Shown in pieces: positions 58,086-64,000 of a stretch of 64,000 bases of DNA (the first letter of the stretch is position 1; every line of letters begins with the position of its first letter). This DNA comes from Rhyzopertha dominica. Its lineage: Eukaryota; Arthropoda; Insecta; Coleoptera; Bostrichidae. A program made the translations under genes and the position numbers. Where the stretch lies: NCBI GenBank assembly GCA_025024175.1, contig QCXZ01000137.1, positions 82,026,680 through 82,090,679 on the forward strand. Reading direction: 5' to 3'. Under the pieces are notes generated by a model. It was given only the letters and a program-made list of their open reading frames with translations, had not been told where the DNA came from and did not search any database.

Positions 58086-59808
58086 AATGTTAAATGAACT
58101 GAACAAAAATTAGATTCACTTTTTATCGACCTAACCCACTGTGACAGACCCACTTTAGCTAGTAGAATCGGGAATCTAGCCAGCTTCGTTACCATATAAG
58201 TCTTCGCTAAATTGGCAGGGTTCCCGCCCGTACATTGCACAAATTCAATTGGCATACGCCTGACTGCTCTACTATACTTGCCTAGTTTGCTGGATTCTTT
58301 TACGATAAGTAGGTACGTGACCTAAAAGTTAAAAAAACAAATCAAATGACCTGACCTTTGTAATAATAAATAATTATCTAATTAGTTAATAAAAATTTCC
58401 TATCAAACTATACGATTGGTGAAATAGGTCCATATCACATAACATTCACTAGGGTTTTGAAAATAATATTTGTTCTAGCTTTACCACAGTAGGAAATTAG
58501 CACTCGACATGCCTGTAGAGCAAATCATAAAGAAGCTTAATTGCATGTATAGTTCTTCTACTAAGTGAGACCATTTGGAACATAACCAACAATATAATGA
58601 AAAACTATAGCTGTACTGAGTAGGTTATATAAGCAGAAACAGCTGTCCACAGATTGTTTTGACGCAGGCGACATTGCCACTAGATGACATGGTGTTATCC
58701 ACATTCTAGTTCTCGCATACCTTCATATGGTTTGTCTAAAAAGCAGATATGTTTTAACATAAAATTATGGTTTCAAAATTTGGTTAGTAGGACCTACAGC
58801 CTACTCAGTGCTTCAAGATTCATTAGTGGAATTGATCATAAATCTTGTACATTCCGATATAATTGCAGTTTCTTTTCAAAATTCTTAATTTCTATATTCA
58901 TACAGTACTTAAAAATACATGTCATGCGGTTATAACTACGTATTTCTGTTTGTGCTGTTTTTATAAGGAAACCAACGCTTATTCATCAGAATCTATGAGT
59001 TAGGACTATCCGAACAGCTAAAGGTCTAAGCTTCTGTCGCACAAGCCGCCTACATTACATCCTTAAAGCAGCAGTCATTAGCGTTTGTTCTTGTAATTAT
59101 GGTTCTGTTTCTAGCGTTTCTGAAATAACACTCCGCCGCCTTTGTGAATAATAACACAGTCGCAGTGTTCGCAGCTAGAGACATCATCTGCGAGCCCCGA
59201 AAAGAGAGGAATTAATCTCAAGATTTAGCACTGTTTTGCGCCGACTGCAAGAGTCCGTAAAGGGAAAACGGCGACCATAAGCGCAATCCTGGAGATCATT
59301 ATTCGCGGAACAAGTGGCACGCGATAATTGAGTACGGTGGCTCCTTTTAGCACCGTCTGCTGGGACGAAGACTTATATGGAGGCGCTCGGAGGTCTTAGC
59401 AAAGGTGCGTTGTGTTGTCACATAACAAATGGAATACTCGGGGGAATGCTGCAAGGGTTAAACAATGCGGAAATCTTTGGTGACGTCGCTGTTACAAGCG
59501 ATTAAGGACAGGTTTCGTTGAAGTGGTTAAGCTGTGGAGTGTGGAAATAATTACTAGGTCTTCAGATTACATTACAGATGGAACTCTACGAAATACGAAA
59601 GTATTTATTATTGTTTGAAACATTTTTTTCACTTGATTATATTTACGAAACTTAAGTCATACTTATAAGTCATTTTAATGTTATAAATTTCACCAATAAA
59701 AACTGTTTCGCTACTTAGAGACTATCAATAAATATAAATAAATAAATTTGGTACAGTTCAATAATACTCCAAATTCGCAAAATCGTCATCTGGATTTAGT
59801 TTTCCCAA
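58086..59808. other. No gene recognised
   Basis: GC-richer block at about 59140-59480; no exon supported. Confidence 0.4.
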
Positions 59809-59821
59809 ATATTGAGAAGTG

Positions 59822-60786
59822 AAGATAATATTTGCTCGAAAAGATCGCTGTCTCTTGAAAACACTGACAAAAAATTATTAGTCTGACGTTTCAATTACAC
59901 CTGTAGTCTTTGTCAAAGACGAAGAACCTCAAAATTTGCCTGACACAAGTTCAAACAAAATTTTGTAAGTAAGAAAACAAATCACCAAGGAAGCGAGACG
60001 TCATAGAAACTACGTGCCAACCTGATAAAAACGAACCTAACGACAAAAAAGGAGCTACCTACCTACTAGATATACACGAACTACTTGGTAAAATATAACT
60101 ACAAAATAGCCTTCCAAATGTCACCTAACTCATAATTACCGCAATCCCTATTAAAATTATTAGTATTCCTACAAATTTCTATAGCTTCTTTTATTAGACA
60201 TCTGTGATAATATTTTTCTCTATCTAAAATTTTTGTTTTATCAAAGTCAATCATGTGTTTAGGCAGTGTTCAGCTACGGAAGATTTATCTATCTCTTGCA
60301 GCCTAGTAGCACGCATGTGTTCTTTCAAACGCGTACCTACTTTTCTTTTAGTTTGACCTATGTAATACTTGCTGCAAGAACAAGTAATTTTGTAAACACC
60401 TTCACTCTCCAAATGTACTTGATCTTTAGTAGAACTTAAAATTTTATCTAAATTATGATACGTACTATTAACAACTAAGATATTGTGTTTTCTAAGCATC
60501 CTCTTTAATTTTTCCGAAAGGCCTTGTACATAAGGCAAACTCAACTTCAATTTACTTTGTCCTAGCTGAGAATTTACTTGATTTAGATGAGCACGTTTAT
60601 TAAAAACTGACCAAATTTTGTTTGAACTTGGGTCAGGCAAATTTTGAGGTTCTGCATCTTTGACAAAGATTACAGGTGTAATCGAAATGTCAGACTAATA
60701 ATTTTTTGTCAGTGTTTTCAAGAGACAGCGATCTTTCCGAAAAAATATTATCTTATATTATGGACGCTGAAAGCATTCACTCTCAT
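59822..60786 (-). mobile_element. Penelope-like insertion with inverted tail copies and 13-bp target duplication
   Basis: The word ATATTGAGAAGTG occurs at 59809-59821 and 60787-60799, bounding the insertion. Inside, the element's 3' tail (see 2543-2815) is present twice: on the minus strand at 59822-59966, as expected after the minus-strand coding region, and on the plus strand at 60614-60786 at the other end. The roughly 145-bp copies differ at only a few positions. Inverted or tandem terminal repeats and variable target duplications are known for Penelope-like elements. Confidence 0.9.
60106..60640 (-). pseudogene. Penelope-like element: linker and GIY-YIG endonuclease fragment
   Basis: Reads IWSVFNKRAHLNQVNSQLGQ, LSLPYVQGLSEKLKR, then GVYKITCSCSKYYIGQTKRK and TRLKEHMRATRL. 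The GIY-YIG hallmark YIGQT is intact here, unlike YKGQT in the 1.6-kb copy. This copy also keeps MLRKHNILVVNSTYHN, which the 1.6-kb copy has partly lost. A frameshift after AEHCLNT disrupts the C-terminus (family words ICR.TNNFNRDCGNYELGD still readable to about 60106). The RT domain is absent. Confidence 0.88.
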
Positions 60787-60829
60787 ATATTGAGAAGTGT
60801 TTGATCAAAATGGATGTAGAACCCTTACT

Positions 60830-61170
60830 ACCTGTATCTACATGATTCCAATGGTACTACTTTTGAAGGCTCTAACCCTACAGTCAATGCATTTGCAGAT
60901 TGTTTCAATAGTGTGTACAATAATTTTTGATCTGAATAAAATTCCTAATAATACTTCATTCTCTGACAACAATATTATAATTGACCGTTTCCCTGAATTA
61001 CACGTTTTAGAAGCAATCAACAGATTAAGGATTAAAAATACCCATACAGCAAAAACTGACCAAATTTCAAGTTATCTTATGAAAGACTGCCAATGCATGT
61101 TTGTCAAACCCCTGGTTACATTGTTTAATCTCATTTTAAAACATTCACAATTTTCTAATGTTTGAAAATA
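60830..61170 (+). pseudogene. LINE RT N-terminal fragment
   Basis: DSNGTTFEGSNPTVNAFADC leads, with a stop and frame change, into FPELHVLEAINRLRIKNTHT, AKTDQISSYLMKDC, KPLVTLFNLILKHSQFSNVWK. These are the pre-RT and RT-0/1 segments of Jockey/CR1-type LINEs, collinear with residues about 1-95 of the 28.8-kb element. Truncated before the palm. Confidence 0.7.
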
Positions 61171-62089
61171 GTCTTTTTTTAATATATTTTTGCTAGAGAA
61201 TAGAAATGAGCCACCCTACCACCTATTTCAATTAAACTATCACTTTTGGGAGACCCTGTATACTGCAAGAACTGTCATTCTTCGTTTTTTATCTGCATAC
61301 TTATATAAATTTTACTTCAAGTAAACGACATTGAAGGAAAATTCAGGAAAATTGTTGATTAATAACTGTCACCATTAGCAGTCTCTTAAGGAGAACAATT
61401 TTAAGTTGGTTTTTATCTCATTTTTTGTTATGAGTTCAAAACAGTATCATACCTTTTAACACCTATTATAACTACAGTCTAGCTGTATAGTACTTACTAC
61501 GAAACTTCTGATACACTTAGTAAGAAAATGATGCACAAAATAACTATGACATAAACAAAGCATTTGCACTATAATTTGATAAAATTATTATTATTACAGC
61601 TTTCATATCTGGCTACCATGTACTCTTTCTCCCCAAGCCAACCCATATTTTACACAGGGCTATTATTATAAAATTTGCGGTAAATAGAGGGTCGGCCATT
61701 TAACCCGATAAAGGAAACTGGTGCAACTCCCCAAACTACCATTAGTGGTATCGGCTCCGCCTGCGTTGGTGGGATCCCCCAGCCCGAATTCTACGGCTTC
61801 CAAAGCTTGATTAATTATTTCCCGCAACGCAGCTAATTCCGAACCACCGAAAAACATGATTAGATATGTATATCATTCAAATCGTCGTTAACAAAGATAA
61901 ATGCTTTCTGTGTGGGCATGCATCTAACTAACAATATCAGTTTTCATTAGATCCTGCTGCTAAACAGGAACGAGGGTCATGAGGAATTTCCCTAAGTTAT
62001 TACAGCGTTGCCGTCCTGGCTCAATACAAACCAAATAATATTAATAATAAATAATAAAACATGCAAGAAGTTTACTTAACAAAAGAAAG
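61171..62089. other. Mostly unassigned; one weak candidate exon
   Basis: On the minus strand ATG at 61857 opens MFFGGSELAALREIINQALE, AVEFGLGDPTNAGG and then ADTTNG before a possible donor G|GTAGTT near 61740. The composition is GC-rich and protein-like against an AT-rich background. I do not recognise it, and the donor is weak, so it is mentioned only as a candidate first coding exon. Confidence 0.25.
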
Positions 62090-62700
62090 TTCATAAAATA
62101 ACCATTCCGATCAAATTATCATGACATGAGTCAGAAATGACATAATAATAACTAAAGATGAGACTAACTGGGGACTTAACAGACATATTTGCATGATTGT
62201 TACTGCAATAGAAGGTCTGCCTTAGTTTAGAGCAATTGTGGTGAATTACTAGTATATAGAAATGTGACAACTCTACAAATACGACGGTTTTCCAAAGATA
62301 GAAAGTGGAATCTGTCCAACCAGTCTTAGTGATCATAGATTCAAGAAGGATAGTGGCCGTCTGCTAAAAAGAACATGAATTCGAAAAACTTTCTTTGGGC
62401 AGACTCTAGCTGAACAATGTTACATCTATATAAAAGACGCATATTCCAATCTAGAATGAACAAAGGAAAAGTACATCTGTAAGGTGGGTAAATTTTAATA
62501 TGGCTATGAGACAAGGTAGTAATGTTTGAGAGATGCTTGTAAAAAGGCAAATTTATTGTCAAATAATACTAAGGTCCTTAACTCATCCACTCTTTTCAAA
62601 GTAATACTGCTGGTTCTAATGTGAGCGAATAGAAAGAGGTCAAAGTTATCAATCTTATCTGAAACTATGTAAATAATGCTCCCAAACATCTTCGCAAATT
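62090..62700 (-). pseudogene. Degraded LINE RT C-terminal region
   Basis: Minus-strand pieces across frames: DNFDLFLFAHIRTSSITL, YFSFVHSRLEYASFI, CNIVQLESAQRKFFEFMFF, then RLVGQIPLSIF. They follow the order LGFIxRxxxxF..LYxxxVRSxLEYAS..W.P....xLExVQRxFLR of Jockey-type LINE C-termini, with several stops. Confidence 0.5.
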
Positions 62701-64000
62701 TAAAATAAGGAAAGTAGGGGGCTAATTTTCAGTTTCAGTCGTTTTTTTGTCCATCTTCATGATTAGACAGACATACACTTTGTTCTATCAATTCGTAAAA
62801 ACTGACGTTACTAGCGAAAAAGTAAATCAAGTAGTATACATCCATCTTAAAGCAACCGAGTCATAATACAAAAGTGAATACCATTAAGAAAAAAAGTTAT
62901 GTGAACGTAACAATCTATGTTTTCTTGCCACCAAGCGACGATTTAGTAAATATCTCTTGCTCAGTTATAAAAATAGGTACTACAGTGAGTTTTTATTTGC
63001 ATATTATCAACAAGCAATTGTCACATATAGGTAATAAATAAATATTTTGTTCACACACATCTGCATGGCAACCTGATACTTAAATTTTATGAGTCAAAAG
63101 GCAAAATTTTATAAGCAAAATGGTTCTCTTCTAAAAGAAGTATAAAAATTGAATTTTTTTTGCCCTTCGAACCCTGGTGTCCAGTTTTGTTTAATGACAA
63201 GACTATAAGTGAGTTTGACTCTTTAGTAATGGGTGTGGATTGTTTTTGTTAGTTATTTTCTGAGTAAAGAAAAGGGTCCAAAACTGTTGTTTTCATGAGA
63301 AAGAGTAAACAAATATTTTTTTTATTTTTAGTTAAAAGCCTGATGTTGGGTTTTCTGGTAGTAAAGAACTGAAAATTATGAATGCGGTTATTCGTATTCC
63401 CCTAACGTAAAAGCTGAAAGAAAATCGAGTTTTCCTTATGCCGTTATCGAGCCAATAACCACGGTGGCTGCTTACTTTCAGAAATTTAATTTAAAGCGTT
63501 GTTTTCTAAACAACCTAAGTCTAAAAGTTATCGCCACATACCAGTCGGCAACGCCGCCAACGCGCCCTAATCCCCGCAGCCTCCATCCCGACAAGACACT
63601 AAATAAGAAAGGATTTGCCCCAAATACTGAATTAAAACAGATTGATTTTGAAGGGGATTAGAAGCGTATAGCTAACCGGTATTTCACTGGCGGCGGTTGT
63701 TCGATGGCTCAGCCGACTTAAGACTAATTGCGTTTTAAAATCACCGCCGTCCGAAGCGCAGTCAATTAAAGGGCCTAAGGGCGGGGAACCGTTTCTTTTG
63801 CCTAGTCGTTAGGATTAAACGCGAAACATCGCTCCTCGGAGGCACGTTTTCTGCCCTACGTTCATTGCAGTTCGCATAATTTCGTGTTTTACGGCTGCCC
63901 GGTTGGATTAGGATTGTCCTAGAAACCTCGTTTTGCGAAGGGTCGAGAAGGTTTGCTGTTTTATTGGATTGTCTAAAGGGCGAGACGAGCACTTAACTTC
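62701..64000. other. No gene recognised; GC-rich right edge
   Basis: AT-rich to about 63400, then a GC/CpG-richer block to the window end. An open frame at 63464-63661 carries no recognisable domain or splice borders. Confidence 0.4.

Noticed and set aside
1..64000. Search for tRNA, rRNA, CRISPR arrays, operons, LTR retrotransposon gag-pol and Helitron ends.
   Set aside because: Nothing recognisable by eye; a tRNAscan or profile search could still find diverged copies.

Overview
The window reads as AT-rich, draft-quality insect nuclear DNA, with scattered single N bases. It has small spliceosomal introns (58-170 bp) with GTAAGT/CAG signals, large host introns and a dense mix of arthropod-type transposons. 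A beetle is plausible from the combination of RTE, CR1/Jockey-like, Penelope-like, mariner and Crypton elements, but the sequence does not settle the species. I see no prokaryotic operons, rRNA, tRNA or CRISPR.

Host genes. Two well-bordered, phase-compatible minus-strand exons (20048-19882 and 15599-15435) encode the N-terminus of a type II Golgi-style membrane protein: a short cytoplasmic tail, a signal anchor and a coiled-coil stem. It most resembles chondroitin sulfate N-acetylgalactosaminyltransferase. The catalytic exons are not visible and presumably lie to the left of the window. A second minus-strand gene (42116-41570, two exons, 149 aa) encodes a small four-helix membrane protein. 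A strongly bordered 75-bp exon (43780-43706) could be an upstream exon of either gene. Two more candidate exons (45460-45358 and about 61857) are tentative.

Mobile DNA, left to right: LINE endonuclease scrap (0.4 kb); Penelope-like element (PLE) with GIY-YIG domain (1.6-2.8 kb); decayed IS630/Tc1-type transposase (2.8-3.6 kb); RTE-like LINE (5.1-6.0 kb); PLE reverse transcriptase piece (6.6 kb); complete Tc1-type element with long inverted repeats and an apparent 61-bp intron (8.5-10.2 kb); PLE piece (17.7 kb); hAT-type MITE with 8-bp target duplication (20.4 kb); CR1/Jockey-like LINE (23.5-25.9 kb); DD34D mariner lacking its first catalytic Asp (26.8-28.0 kb); LINE with a 548-codon open reverse transcriptase frame (28.8-30.9 kb); LINE pieces (31.7, 33.4-34.1 kb); Crypton-like tyrosine recombinase cassette (34.4-36.3 kb); two copies of a DD41D mariner-like element with about 375-bp inverted repeats (38.5-40.8 and 48.8-50.5 kb); several LINE, PLE and transposase scraps (43-58 kb); and a PLE insertion whose tail is present in inverted orientation at both ends, bounded by a 13-bp target duplication (59.8-60.8 kb).

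The most interesting object is the tyrosine recombinase cassette at 34.4-36.3 kb. It has a TATA box, three exons joined in phase into an uninterrupted 362-aa protein with the R..K..HxxR..W..Y catalytic set, and a polyadenylation signal. It is bracketed by a near-perfect 25-bp inverted repeat and nested palindromes that look like recombinase binding sites. The remainder is intronic or intergenic sequence, with recurring GC/CpG-richer blocks in which I could not identify genes.
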